Under the pieces are notes generated by a model. The model was not told where the DNA came from and searched no databases. It was given only the letters and a program-made list of their open reading frames with translations. From positions 10,905,523 to 10,969,522 of the forward strand of contig OX336342.1 in the NCBI GenBank assembly GCA_946902875.1: a DNA stretch of 64,000 nucleotides, in the 5' to 3' direction. Positions 33,641 to 44,170 of the stretch are shown one piece after another; positions within the stretch are counted from its first letter, which is position 1; each line of letters starts with the position of its first letter. The translations under genes and the position numbers were made by a program. This DNA is from Nematopogon swammerdamellus (lineage: Eukaryota > Arthropoda > Insecta > Lepidoptera > Adelidae).

Positions 33641-36202
33641 TGAAACGGCACCTTGCGCCGACAGGAAGAAGGCGGCTAGCAAAGAACAATGGGCTGACAT
33701 CGTGGATGTAGCAGATGATTTATTCGAGCATCTTAGAATCAAAATATTTTTTTTAGACAAAAGAAAGCTAACTTAACAACTCACTGATGAAGTGTGTAAA
33801 TAATTCAGCGGACTTCCCTTTTGGCCGAGAATAGTTAAGTCGCCGTCAAATATTGGCCAAATATAGACTTGGCTCGTTGCTGTAGAAGACTATTGGCTTA
33901 GTAGCACAAATGAGCCTGGTCGTGCAGCGTGGAAACGCCGTAAGCGACACAGGCACTAAACTTTTGAAGCGAACAAATGGAAGTATATTTTTTTCGTAAT
34001 TTTTTTTTTCTATTTTAGCTCGCTGTACCCGCTTCCCTTCGTAGCAAACTTATATCCTGTAACCATGCTTAGATGTGCCTGAAAATGTCAGTAATGCCCT
34101 ATGTGAATAGTAAGTAGTTCTCGAATTATAAGCAAACATAGAATTGACGACGGTGCGACGATCGCTACAGACTTTCCACTTTTTTTATTAGAACGTTCTT
34201 AATTTGATAGGGTAATATGAAATGAAATTAAAAGTTAGACGTATTTCGGCCCGTGTATGAATGACGGAGACTTTCTTCTATTACCTATAGATTCTAACAG
34301 CATTGAGGCAGCAGGGCGCAGCACAAATACTCGTATTTCCTAACACCGGCGCGTGTTTGCCGGCGCCTAGTAGAAATAACCCCACAAAGGGGTTTTCAAA
34401 GCTTACGGCGCACAATGGAATTATTGTACCTACCTATTCATAGCAAATTCAATTCTTTCCTCGGTGGAAAACACTTTGTGCTTTCCCGCTCACGTTCCGT
34501 GAATAAATTATAATAGCAGCCGGTTAAAATTAAGCTTTTATTTTGTGGATTGCGCACAGTTTATATATTTGTTTATATAATTTTATTGGATATCTATATG
34601 CACGTATATCTCAGGCACGTATCATCGCCACAATTGACACATACTTGTAATAAAAAAATGTACAAATTTAAAAGAAACTTTGCGTTAACAATTAGCAAGT
34701 GATCAGAACTTTGTGTTAAGATTTCACAGGAAAATTTAAGAAATTTTATAATCAATATCTACTAATACATAGAAGTACTACTGCCATGTCAGTGTGTACA
34801 ATATAAATACAAAATCGTCACAAGCACGCACACTCGCAATATTCAACGAAAGTTTTTGAGTTGCGAGTGCGACAAGATACAATAAATGTGTCTTCAATTT
34901 TAATACTAACTCTAGGCACCTAATCAATCAATTAATCAAAGTCACTAGATATTAAAGCATCAATCAATCTTCATTTATTTTTGTTGAATAATTTTTTGTA
35001 GCGTCTCTATGTCTGCTTATATCGCGAGACCCACTAAAAGCCACCAAAATCATACTAGAGGGTGTAAATCAATTTCAACGAGAAACTATCTAAAGCATCC
35101 CCATCTACCCCCATCCCTCGCAACTTATGAACCTCGATCTAGACCCTCGTCGCCTAAATATCCCTCCGTAGTAGTTTTCTCCTTTGAATGTTACCTGTAG
35201 ACTTGACCTATGTACATTTAACACACTGCAGGTTTTGTCAAAAACTGTGACATGAATACATGAATAATGCGCTTACATTATATTCATAAATATGTAATCA
35301 AAAGTACAAATTGATATTGAAACCGAATATTTATACGGAAATATGGAATCAAAACGCGTGACAATTTCATATATATATTAATAATATTATTCTAATGTTT
35401 TATTTGCATATTGTTACATACAATTTGCAACCGAACAGGCATGATAACAAATGGTAGATGCATTATGCATATACATACATAGCAAATTACAGAACAAATC
35501 TCGACCAAATTACAAATTAATTTAATAATAAAATGAAACCATTTTACGTTAAATAAAGTCAGTAAGAGCCAAAGAAAGTCAGTTACCTACCTAACTAATC
35601 GATATAATAAAATTTACGCCGCCAATGGATAATTAAAAAAATCGCAATATTCGATTCAAATCATGCAAGTTTGTATATTATCTTAAACCGCTATCAAGAA
35701 CAGTTGGTAGCCTGAAACCCTTCATAGAGCAGCTTATGTTCTGAAGTAGCGAATAAGCTCAACATATTTTCACGTGGACGATAGTATGGTACATGAGGCG
35801 AAAACGATAAACCATCTTGTTAAGCAGTTGCAGTGTAGCAATATCGAGGCATCACTAGTGAGCTGCGTAGCGTGAAGCCGGAACCACGCGGACGATTCAC
35901 TAACAAGAAGTCGAGAATAGAAGTGCAATATTTTAAGAAATGTATGAAATGATAAAAGTGACAAGTAAATCAAGAAATATCGCTTCTTCATACGGCTAGC
36001 GATTTGCCTCCAAACAGGGCCTTGTCTTCACTCCGTTATTTAATCCAATCCTATTCCCTATTATGTTCATATTTATTATTATGTCTTATCCTATTCAATA
36101 CTATCCTCTTGATGGAGGCCGGGAGGATTTATTTTTTATTTCCTCCATCAACAGTTGTAAAACTCTGCATAATAAAAAAATATATGTATAAAAGATTTTT
36201 TT
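33641..36202. other. Long AT-rich intergenic stretch
   Basis: No coding frame longer than about 75 codons and no recognised repeat, except a possible LINE crumb at 33895-33960 (cagcgtggaaacgccgta). 34500-35700 is strongly AT-rich. Confidence 0.35.
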
Positions 36203-36590
36203 TATGGAAACTAACATGGTTGGTTGGTTACATCACCTACAACTCCCGTAATGTCAGCCCATAACACCTTTGTGAGACGCCAAGTGCGTATTTCCGTTTA
36301 GTCGTGCCGTCTACACTGAACTTGACGGAAATCACAAACTATTTAGATAGCCATTTCTAGAGACCTTTCATTGAGTGCGGTGGTAACAACCCAGGCGGGT
36401 TAAGTAAGCCCTACCAACTAGTAAGGTAAGAAGGGAAGGAAGGGACTTACGGTTTCACGTAGAATCCGAAACACGGTCAACTTCAACGGTCGAACGATCC
36501 AAGTTCTGACCGTGTCCAGGTGTGCTTAAGATCACGAACGGTGGTCGATGGATCACACGACCGAGATACCGAGGTTGACATAACTTGTGA
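36203..36590 (-). mobile_element. SINE with 5S-like head, inverted copy
   Basis: Reverse complement of the 21918 family. It starts in a T-rich run, then ggttacatcacctacaactc, the gcgggttaagtaagccctacc body, and the decayed 5S-like head ending accgaggttgac at about 36580. Near the head it has tgcttaagatcac, an intact TTAA at the position where the 48948 copy has been interrupted by a piggyBac-like element. Confidence 0.8.
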
Positions 36591-36655
36591 GCGAATAATT
36601 GTGAATAGCTAGAAATACTTTAATGTATAGTCTCAGAACACAACTAAATTACAGA

Positions 36656-36835
36656 CGATCACAGCATTCATTAGACTAGGCCCGCAAATCTGCTGGTGCC
36701 ATACCAGCAGATTTGCGGTACCATGCCATATCTAAGTGTAGTTTCGCGAGGTGAGGTGATTTTGGCTCTATTTTTATTCTCTGCACCATTGGTCTCTCGG
36801 CACAGCCACCCATGTTGGATTACATAAAAAAAGCT
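36656..36835 (+). mobile_element. Variant SINE-related element with internal hairpin
   Basis: Has gaggtgattttggctctatt, ccattggtctctcggcacag and cacccatgttggattacata with an A-rich end. The ending matches the tRNA-headed SINE tail in layout. An inverted relative lies at 45285-45395. It contains a 37-base perfect hairpin at 36682-36718 (16-bp arms starting CCGCAAATCTGCTGGT, loop GCCAT). Confidence 0.6.
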
Positions 36836-37615
36836 AAATTAATCTTAACAACTCTTATAAAAAAAAGTATCGGAGAGCTATTGGAAAAGTTCAATAGTGA
36901 ACTGCTGAGCTGACTTATTATGTAAATGTCGCAACGGAATCGCCGTGTATTCATTTTACTGAAATACACACACATACATAACGTCATGCCTGTTTTCCAA
37001 TGGGGTACCCAGAGACATCGGAACTGGAAATATCGTAATCGATTGTCGATTTTAGAGAATTGCCCTCCAGTTTGGCTAGGTACATAGCGATGGCGGCGCA
37101 CTGCCTAATGAGCCGTAGCACTCCGCTGAGCTACGAGTGAGCAGGCCTAGGGTATAGGTACGTAACTGAATATTTCCACTACGCATTGTAATTTTCGATC
37201 CATCGTGTAAGGTCCTCCTGAAATGCTATAGACAACCACTGGCAGCAATTGTTTGTGCAGTTGAACCTGTAGTGCCTTTATCTCGAACAAATTTTAGCAT
37301 TCCCCGAAAATCGATAAAACGCAATTTAGACTCGCGTATCGAGTGTTCCGTGTCAATTAACCACGTTATCGCATTTCTAGGCCTTTACCGCTTTCACTGA
37401 TGAATCTTTTTTTTATCTCAATCTTCTGCTATGTGAAACTGTGCTTTCGACCTTGCTCTGATATAACTAACTTGATTGGAGCTGTATTTTTTTAAACTCG
37501 TGCATGTACGTAAGATTACGTTCTGTATTCATTTTATATTTATTTCCTACGCCACAGCTTACATAAATAAAACCACCTTGAATACTTTTATAATAGACAG
37601 ATAGAATCACAAGCA
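36836..37615. other. Intergenic, no gene
   Basis: Unassigned sequence with a crumb of the GAGTCG-box element at about 37322-37352. No supported gene. Confidence 0.35.
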
Positions 37616-37617
37616 AG

Positions 37618-37873
37618 TTTCTACAATAACGGTCTGTTTGTCTGCCCGTCCGTCCGTGCGTCCGTCTGTCCGTCCGATGGCTGTATCTTTGGAACCGTAA
37701 TAGCTAGCCGGTTAAAATTTTCATAGAATATGTATAATTTTGGCGGATATAACAAAACGAAATAAAAAAATGAAAAAGGGGAAAATTAAGGGGGTGCTTA
37801 TACAAGAAACGTGTTTTTTTTTGTAGTGCGGAAACCTCGGTGCGTAAGTCCTACTCGCACTTGGTCGATGTTT
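37618..37873 (-). repeat. GAGTCG-box interspersed element, inverted
   Basis: Reverse complement layout of 38777-39215: a gtccgtccgtctgtccgtcc microsatellite at 37645-37677, a ggcggatata-type segment, then gcggaaacctcggtgcgtaa and tactcgcacttggtcga at the end. The centre differs from the other copies. Confidence 0.65.
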
Positions 37874-38776
37874 TTAACGATTTGTGAAACTATTGTACTA
37901 GATACATAACGTCTGCTTCGCTCATTCTAAGTCGACGTAAGCCACCGACAAATATGTTACGTTATAGAAATCGCAGTTGCTGCGTGATCTATTAGAGCAG
38001 GTGGGTAAATTTTTTATTCCATTTTGGCTGTAAATATTGCACGGTCTATTACACGCGAGCGCCCCGTTAGTATGTCTGATGTCTGCACACAACCACTACA
38101 GCACCTCCGTTACGTCTGTATTAAACTGTGAGTATTTACAACTATACACCATTCAACTTTGTTATTTTTATGTTTAATTATGACCTCCATTGCAAAGTGC
38201 ACGCATTTTGACTGCCAACTTTTGCGGTATAATTAATCTAATCCTCTTAACAATATTTCCCAACACAATAAATCAAAACTGTTAAAACCATTAGCACAAA
38301 TCAAGCCACTTTCAGAGTGCACAGCGCTTTCAACGAAATTAAATTTTCCTTTTATGTCATAATATGCACGTGGAGCGAGTAAAGAGTACAGCCATATTAT
38401 TTCACGAACTGTGAAACTGCCGCCCGCCCTCGCGGCGATCCGCCCGCCCTGGGGGCGGTTGCGTGCAGGCTAGAAGCGGGTGCTCATCAGTGAACAGATA
38501 GACTATAAGCTATTATTGCGATACAGACAGTCTGAAGCGTGTGCTAAGTGTGTGAATGCTTATTTATGGACTCAAATATGGAAAAAGTAACGGCTACCAC
38601 TCTACTGAAATTGATGACTGCTCTTTATATGTTCCATTTACTTTGTATAAAAAGATTACATGAAAAACAGTAAATGTATGCAGAAATAATTTGAATCTGT
38701 TATATTTGTAAGAATTTATATTTATGTAGCACTAATGATTTAATACCTTGATGTCAGTACTCTCACATTAACTTTA
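37874..38776. other. Unique-looking intergenic sequence
   Basis: 37990-38410 is non-repetitive, well mixed and without matching repeats in the window. It is a candidate for conserved regulatory DNA on appearance only. 38420-38470 is GC-rich. Confidence 0.3.
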
Positions 38777-39117
38777 ATAAAAACCGGCCAAGTGCGAGTC
38801 GAACTCGCGCACCGAGGGTGCCGTATCGCCATGTCATGGCTAGCGCCACTCACACCATCTAGATGGCGTGTTGTGAAATGCTTCATATTAGTTAAATGCC
38901 ATGATTAGTTAAAATGCTTCATAATCTATTCGGTAGATGGCGCGCGCACATACACTTTTTGGTTTCTTCTATGGGAACCCCCTGAATTTTTAACTTTTTC
39001 TTATTTTTATTATTTGTTGTTATATCGGCCATAATAACACATATTCTGTGAAAATTTCAACGGGCTACCTATTACAGTTCAAGAGATACAGCCCTCGGAC
39101 GGACGGACAGACGGACG

Positions 39118-39148
<31 letters not shown>

Positions 39149-39215
39149 AGACCGACAGAGAGACGTCGTAGGCTTAGTAATAGGGTCCCGTACCGGATAC
39201 GGAACCCTAAAAACA
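38777..39215 (+). repeat. GAGTCG-box interspersed element, full copy
   Basis: Starts gccaagtgcgagtcgaactc, then a gatggcgtgttgtg segment, a tatcggccataataacacat block, gttcaagagatacagccctc, a (GACG/GACA)n microsatellite at 39100-39160 and the end ggcttagtaatagggtcccg with ggaaccctaaaaa. This microsatellite-bearing element is ubiquitous in Lepidoptera. 55091-55390 is a 5'-shortened copy and 43720-44170 a divergent one. Confidence 0.8.
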
Positions 39216-39951
39216 CCAAATATAACAGCTCTAATAGGTGTATCTATACGTGATGTATACACTATACTATACAGGGTGTCCCAGAAACCGACGATAATCC
39301 TTTAACAGGAGATAGGGCTGCTAATTACCTCTCAGAATATCTAATTTTAGGTTTAGTAAAAATGGCTTAGTTTTTGAGATATTGTCATTTTTGTAAAAAT
39401 CCAAAATTTTCTCCCTCAGCTCATTTTTTTAAATTCCACAAGTACAAATGTAAGATTTTCTTAAATCTAGTTTTTGTCAAATATTCCTGAAAAGTAAGGC
39501 TTTCACAGGGTATAATTTATTTTTTCATGTTTAATCCTGTTTAGCTGAAAAACGACTTAAGAGCCACATGTTAAAATTTTTTCAAACTTTTTCAGTTTGG
39601 CTCTTCGCGGTAAAAAAAAAATTACTACACTAAAGTGGCATTAGGCAACAAAAATACGGCCATCTAATGTAGTTTTTAAAATGGTACATCACTTACCGAT
39701 TTACCCAATAATTTATGAGCTATTGTTATTTAACTGCAAAAAGACCTCGGAATTTGATAACTGTTCTACCAACTACGAATTGGAATAAAATAAACACTTG
39801 AAGTAATTGGTCTTTATTAACCTGTTAAAGTAGATGTTCAAATTGTTTACAACCTGCACAAATGCTAGCTCGACATCTTCTCACAAATGCCCGGTTGATG
39901 CGTCGAGCAAGTACTCGATACAAGTGCAGATACGTCTACCTATGCTATGTA

Positions 39952-40110
39952 AATAGTTTGTGTTTTCCGTCCAGTTGACTCACGACTATTGTCGGCACGA
40001 CCGAAGGGAAGCACTGACGTGGCACCAAGTTCACCCGGTGTTATGAGCTGACATCACGGATGTTGTAAGTGATGTAGCCAACTATGTCAGTTTACATAGA
40101 AAAAAACCTG
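39952..40110 (+). mobile_element. Truncated SINE in left palindrome arm
   Basis: Begins gtttgtgttttccgtccagt after acctatgcta, has cggcacgaccgaagggaagc, gtgttatgagctgacatcac and an A-rich end at about 40110. 5' truncated relative to 21918-22310. Its mirror image is at 40602-40862. Confidence 0.8.
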
Positions 40111-40415
40111 AGCTACTGCCGTAATTCTTTCTTTGAGCTCTATCAAGTTTTCCACCGGTTTCCCGTAAACATTTTCTTTTAAATAGCCCCAATAATAAAA
40201 ATCTAACGGATTTAAATCCGGTGACCTAGACGTCCGATCCATCTGTGGGGATATGCTTGGTCTAAGAAATTACGCGCTTCTCTAGCGTAATGGGCTGGGC
40301 AGCCATCATTTTGCAACCACCTCCGTATGGCCAATGGTACATCTTCTAAAAGGCTCTGAAGCTCCTGTTGCAGAAACTCAAGATAATTCGCCCGTTTAAA
40401 GTCTCTACAATTCAA
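40085..40415 (-). pseudogene. DDE transposase C-terminal half, left arm and loop
   Basis: Encodes NYLEFLQQELQSLLEDVPLA, then WLQNDGCPAHYAREARNFL and AYPHRWIGR: the second catalytic Asp (NDG.PAHY) of a Tc1/mariner-superfamily transposase. The frame then breaks (a short deletion after WIGR) and resumes as SPDLNPLDFYYWGYLKE, with the third catalytic Asp, and VYGKPVENLIELKERITAVAQ-like sequence whose last part is interrupted at the SINE. The N-terminal half is absent. Non-functional. Confidence 0.75.
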
Positions 40416-40437
40416 CGGACGTCTTGTGGCCTCCTAG

Positions 40438-40595
40438 CCACTTGCATCCCCACAGATAGACCGGACGTCTAGATCACCGCATTTAAATCCGTTAGATTTT
40501 TATTATTGGGGCTATTTAAAAGAAAAAGTTTACGGGAAACCGGTGGAAAACTTGATAGAGCTCAAAGAAAGAATTACGGCAGTAGCTCAGTTTTT
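40438..40595 (+). pseudogene. DDE transposase end, right arm
   Basis: Mirror copy of the left arm. Reading rightwards it gives SPHLNPLDFYYWGYLKEKVY and then NLIELKERITAVAQ. The catalytic-box Asp of SPD is replaced by His here, showing the arms have diverged since duplication. Confidence 0.75.
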
Positions 40596-40601
40596 TTTAA
40601 T

Positions 40602-40862
40602 ATAAACTGACATGGTTGGCTACATCTAGTCAGTCAGCTGGCTACATCTAGTCAGTCACATGGCTAGTCAGAGCATGTGCTTTGGCCCCTCTGACTCAGC
40701 CACCAATACCGAATTACATAAAAAAAAAACCTACAACATCCGTGATGTCAGCCGATAACACCGGGTGAACTTGTTGCCACGTCAGTGCTTCCCTTCGGTC
40801 GTGCCGGCTTACTCAACTGGACGGAAAATACAAACTACATAGCATAGGTGGACGTATGTGTA
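40602..40862 (-). mobile_element. Same truncated SINE, right arm, interrupted by a second SINE
   Basis: Inverted copy of 39952-40110 with the same 5' truncation point (its end reads aaactacatagcatagg). It is split at 40640-40740 by a tRNA-family SINE tail (gcatgtgctttggcccctct, actcagccacc, gaattacataaaaa). A 21-bp direct repeat, ggctacatctagtcagtcag, sits at the junction. Confidence 0.75.
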
Positions 40863-41514
40863 CTTGCATCGAGTACTTGCTCCACACATCAATCGGGCAT
40901 TTGTGAGAAAATGTCGAGCTAGCAGGTGGTAAACAATTTGAACATCTACTTTAGCAGGTTAATAAAGACCAATTTACTTCAAGTGTTTATTTTATTCCAA
41001 TTCGTACTTGGTAGAACAGTTATCAAATTCCGAGGTCCTTTTGCAGTTAAATAACAATATCTCATAAATTATTGGGCAAATCGGTAAGTGATGTACCATT
41101 TTAAAAACTACATTAGATGGGCGTATTTTTGTTGCATAATGCCACTTTAGTGTAGTAATTTTTTTTTCACCGCGAAGGGCCAAAATCAAAGGATGAGGCT
41201 GAAAAAATTTTAACATTTGGCTCTTAAGTAGTTTTTCAGCTAAACAGGATTAAACATGAAAATATAAATTATACAGTGTAAAAGCCTTACTTTTCAGGAA
41301 TATTTGACAAAAACTAGGTTTAAGAAAATCTTACATTTGTACTTGTGGCATTTAAAAAAATGAGCTGAGGGAGAAAATTTTGGATTTTTACAAAAATGAC
41401 AATATCTTAAAAACTAAGCCATTTTTACTAAACCTAAAATTAGATATTCTGAGAGGTAATTAGCAGCCCTATCTCCTGTTAAAGGATTATCGTCGGTTTC
41501 TGGGACACCCTGTA

Positions 41515-42179
41515 TATACCTATATATATACTATGTTTTGCTTACATATGCAAGTTTTCATTTGTGCGTGCGAGTGACCAGAGACCAACATCGCTTTGTT
41601 ATCGCTGACACGCTGACCGACTGACTGACTGACATACGCTGCCATCGCTTTACAAGCCACCGAATATTAATTATGCGCCACCGGGTCAGGTCGGTGTCGT
41701 CCAATGAAGATTGTCTCTGCCGGTGTCGTGTCGATGAACAATGTCGGTGTCGGTGTCGTGTCGGTGCCGGGCCGGCCAATGAAGAAACGCCCAACCCAGC
41801 ATGTCACAACATGTGCATTGAAATACAACCGGGCATGCGCGATGCGCGCAGGCGGTGGCGCGTGCGACGAGTTCGGCCGCTCGCGATCGACTAGTTTCTC
41901 ATGTGCCCCAATTCGTAAATTGTGCCTCAACTCGGCGAAGCAATGCCCGTTGCCCGAGCAAGAGCTCTATCTAGTGAAACATAATTCCTCGTTGAGTGGC
42001 GCACGCGATGTCACGCACGCTTCGCATCGTCGCGAGTCGATCAGTCGAGTCAGTCAGTACCTACCTTATGCTTGCTCATTACGGCCACATTTAGATGGCG
42101 GATAACCTTATTTAATAGTGAATAGTGATAGAATGGGTTTTTATTCAAGTACATTCAGTAACTTTAAATAAATACCTAC
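41515..42179. other. Intergenic, partly GC-rich
   Basis: 41580-41930 is GC-rich with repeated TCGGTGTCG words at about 41690-41770. Open frames on both strands look compositional. No gene is supported. Confidence 0.35.
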
Positions 42180-42428
42180 CTACCTGCGCGAAGGGGAGAT
42201 GAGGGAGGTAGAGGGAGGGGAGAGAAAGAAGAAGGGGCGGGGAGGGAGGGAAATTTGATCCCTTAAGAGGGAGAGAGAGGGAGGGAGGGATGGAGAGGAG
42301 GGAAAGAGGAGGAGAGGTAGGAGGGAGATAATATAAGAGAAGCGATCGTTTATCAATTTTCGTTTAAATCGCATTAGCTGCTATTAAGCCGAGTTTACCG
42401 CGAGCGAAGCCGCGGGCAAAAGCTAGTC
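42180..42428 (-). repeat. Polypurine element ending in the GCAAAAGCTAG motif
   Basis: 42187-42335 is almost pure purine (GGGAGG/GAGAGA). It is followed by aagcgatcgtttatcaattt, cgcattagctgctattaagc, cgagtttaccgcgagcgaag and the ccgcgggcaaaagctag end. 61685-62080 is the same element in the other orientation with a polypyrimidine tract in the matching place. Confidence 0.7.
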
Positions 42429-43282
42429 TTAATTAAGTTTGGAAGCAAGCAACAGCCTACTGGAAGCATACTCACTGGAGTTCGCAATAAGATAAGAAAG
42501 GAATATCTTCGCGTGTCGTCCACTCCTCGTTGGAAATGGTGTTTAAACTACATTAAATTTTAATACAACACTTGAGTTAACATTTGGCTAAATTTTGCCA
42601 AGCTAAAGCATCGCGGCCTCTGCCGGGGCACTCTCGTAATTGCCTACTTGCACGCTCAGGCTTTGGCAATCATATGCTAATTTAGATTTAAGGCTTAGAC
42701 GATTTCGTCGTGTGCGTACGTGTGAGTGGAAGGAAAGCTCTTGAGGGCGGGGTGTAATTTAACACTTAATTTAACATCATTGTAGGTACATACATACACT
42801 CATTTAATTTGAAATTGCCTTTAATAGCAAAATGTTCGATAGAACTTTTGAAATGTGTACATTCACGAAGTTATTATTAATACATACACTTTTTGAAGCG
42901 AAGCTTTTTAACACATGTTTGGGATGGATGAACCTAACTCAGAAAAATTTAAACGTCACGAAAGTATGAACGGAAGTTGTAACCCTTCTTATTGGTTGGG
43001 TAACGCGTAAGTTGAAAGGAATATCGCATAGATGGCGCTATCTCGATCGAAATTAAATTATTAATTGGATTTTTACTACAAAACTTAAGAAATTTCGCTT
43101 CTGTCGGGTGTTCCACGACACCTCACCTTTTTTATATATATGTACATAGAAACATCTACCCACTCACTCAAACATCGGTAATCAATGATACAGACTGTCT
43201 TTTTTTCCTTCGCAATTTTTTTGCTCGAATTTACGATCAGTACGTACGAACAGTATGTTTATACAGTATGTAATATATGTAA
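42429..43282. other. Intergenic, no gene
   Basis: 42560-42690 looks like unique sequence; the rest is AT-rich. Nothing recognised. Confidence 0.35.
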
Positions 43283-43700
43283 CAGTATGTAATATGCGGC
43301 GGTTGGCCGAGTGGTTTGGGCATCGGCTTCTCATGCGAGAGGTCCGAGGTTCGAATCCGGTCGGCGTGTACCAATGAGTTTTTTCTGACGAAAAAATTTA
43401 CGTGCATACCTACACCTGCTGCTTCACCGTTCGGAACCGGTGTAAAACTGTAGGTCCCTTCCCTTGCCACTTACTAGGTGGTAGGCTAAAATTGTAGTCG
43501 ACTGGGTTGGTACCACCGTACTGGATGTAAGATGGCCGCATAGCAGCCTCGGTTGTGTTCTCCTCTAGTCCAGTATAGCCAGCAATCCAGGGAAGTATCC
43601 GGTATGGCACCTACCTTCTTGGAGGTAATATTGGCTGGTCGGAGCATGCGCTTTGGCCCCTCCGACTCAGCCACCCATACCGGATTACCTACATAAAAAA
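43283..43700 (+). mobile_element. Near-complete SINE with tRNA-like head
   Basis: The head has tggccgagtggtttgggcat (A box) and ggttcgaatccggtcggcg (B box), i.e. a tRNA-like pol III promoter. The body (taaaactgtaggtccctt, ttactaggtggtaggc, ggttggtaccaccgtactgg) is shared with the 5S-headed SINE at 21918. The tail (ctccggtatggcacctacct variant, ggtaatattggctggtcgga, cccctccgactcagccaccc, ataccggattac) ends A-rich at about 43700. Tail-only relatives are at 24869, 26494(-), 28000 and 40640. Confidence 0.85.
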
Positions 43701-43719
43701 AAAATTTTTCTACATTAAA

Positions 43720-44170
43720 AAATGGTCAAGTGCGAGTCGGATTCGCGCTTCGGGTGTCATTTCGTACCATCACACAATAATATATTTATTAAGGATTTAC
43801 AAAAAAAATTGTGTTTTCTTTCATTCAGTTCGGGATTCTTAGAGCGATTGCGACTGACATTTGGCCGGTATTAATTATTTTTGTTTATCTTTAGAGTTTG
43901 CACTATAATCACATCGAGTTTGACGATTGCATATGTTACAGTTTTTACGACAGAGGATTTCTTTTTTATTTTTAGTTGTTTTTTATTATTATTGGTTAGG
44001 TTAGGTTAGGTTGGGTTAGTATATCCTATATAGTTAATATATCTGCCATAATAACACATATTTTTAAATGTCAACTAATTAAATATTACTGTTCACAAGA
44101 TACAGCCCTTTAAATGTAGGACAGACGGCGGCGTAGGCTTAGGAATAGGGTCCCGTACGGAACCATAACA
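43720..44170 (+). repeat. GAGTCG-box interspersed element, divergent copy
   Basis: Left end ggtcaagtgcgagtcggatt, right part tctgccataataacacat, acaagatacagccc and ataggg tcccgtacggaacc. The centre is replaced by unrelated AT-rich sequence with a GGTTA run (43994-44018). No GACG microsatellite remains apart from one gacagacggcgg. Confidence 0.75.

Larger units (their letters stand above)
39270..41514. mobile_element. Palindromic Tc1/mariner-type element
   Basis: CAGGGTGTCCCAGAAACCGA at 39272 is repeated as its exact reverse complement ending at 41512, with TA on both outer sides (39270-39271, 41513-41514). The two arms (39272 to about 40262, and about 40438 to 41512) are inverted copies of one transposon 3' half. 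Each carries its terminal region and the end of a DDE transposase. The ~175-bp loop between holds transposase sequence present once. Both arms contain the same truncated 5S-headed SINE at the same junctions; the right arm alone has an additional SINE piece. Likely inactive. Confidence 0.85.

Noticed and set aside
40992..41216. 74-codon minus-strand frame in the right arm of the palindrome
   Set aside because: It lies in the subterminal non-coding part of the transposon, and the mirror position in the left arm does not preserve it.
43312..43375. Possible tRNA gene
   Set aside because: A and B boxes are present but the acceptor stem does not pair and the sequence continues into a SINE body and A-rich tail, so it is the SINE promoter.
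43994..44018. GGTTA run resembling the insect telomere repeat
   Set aside because: Only about five units inside a dispersed repeat; no array, no subtelomeric context.
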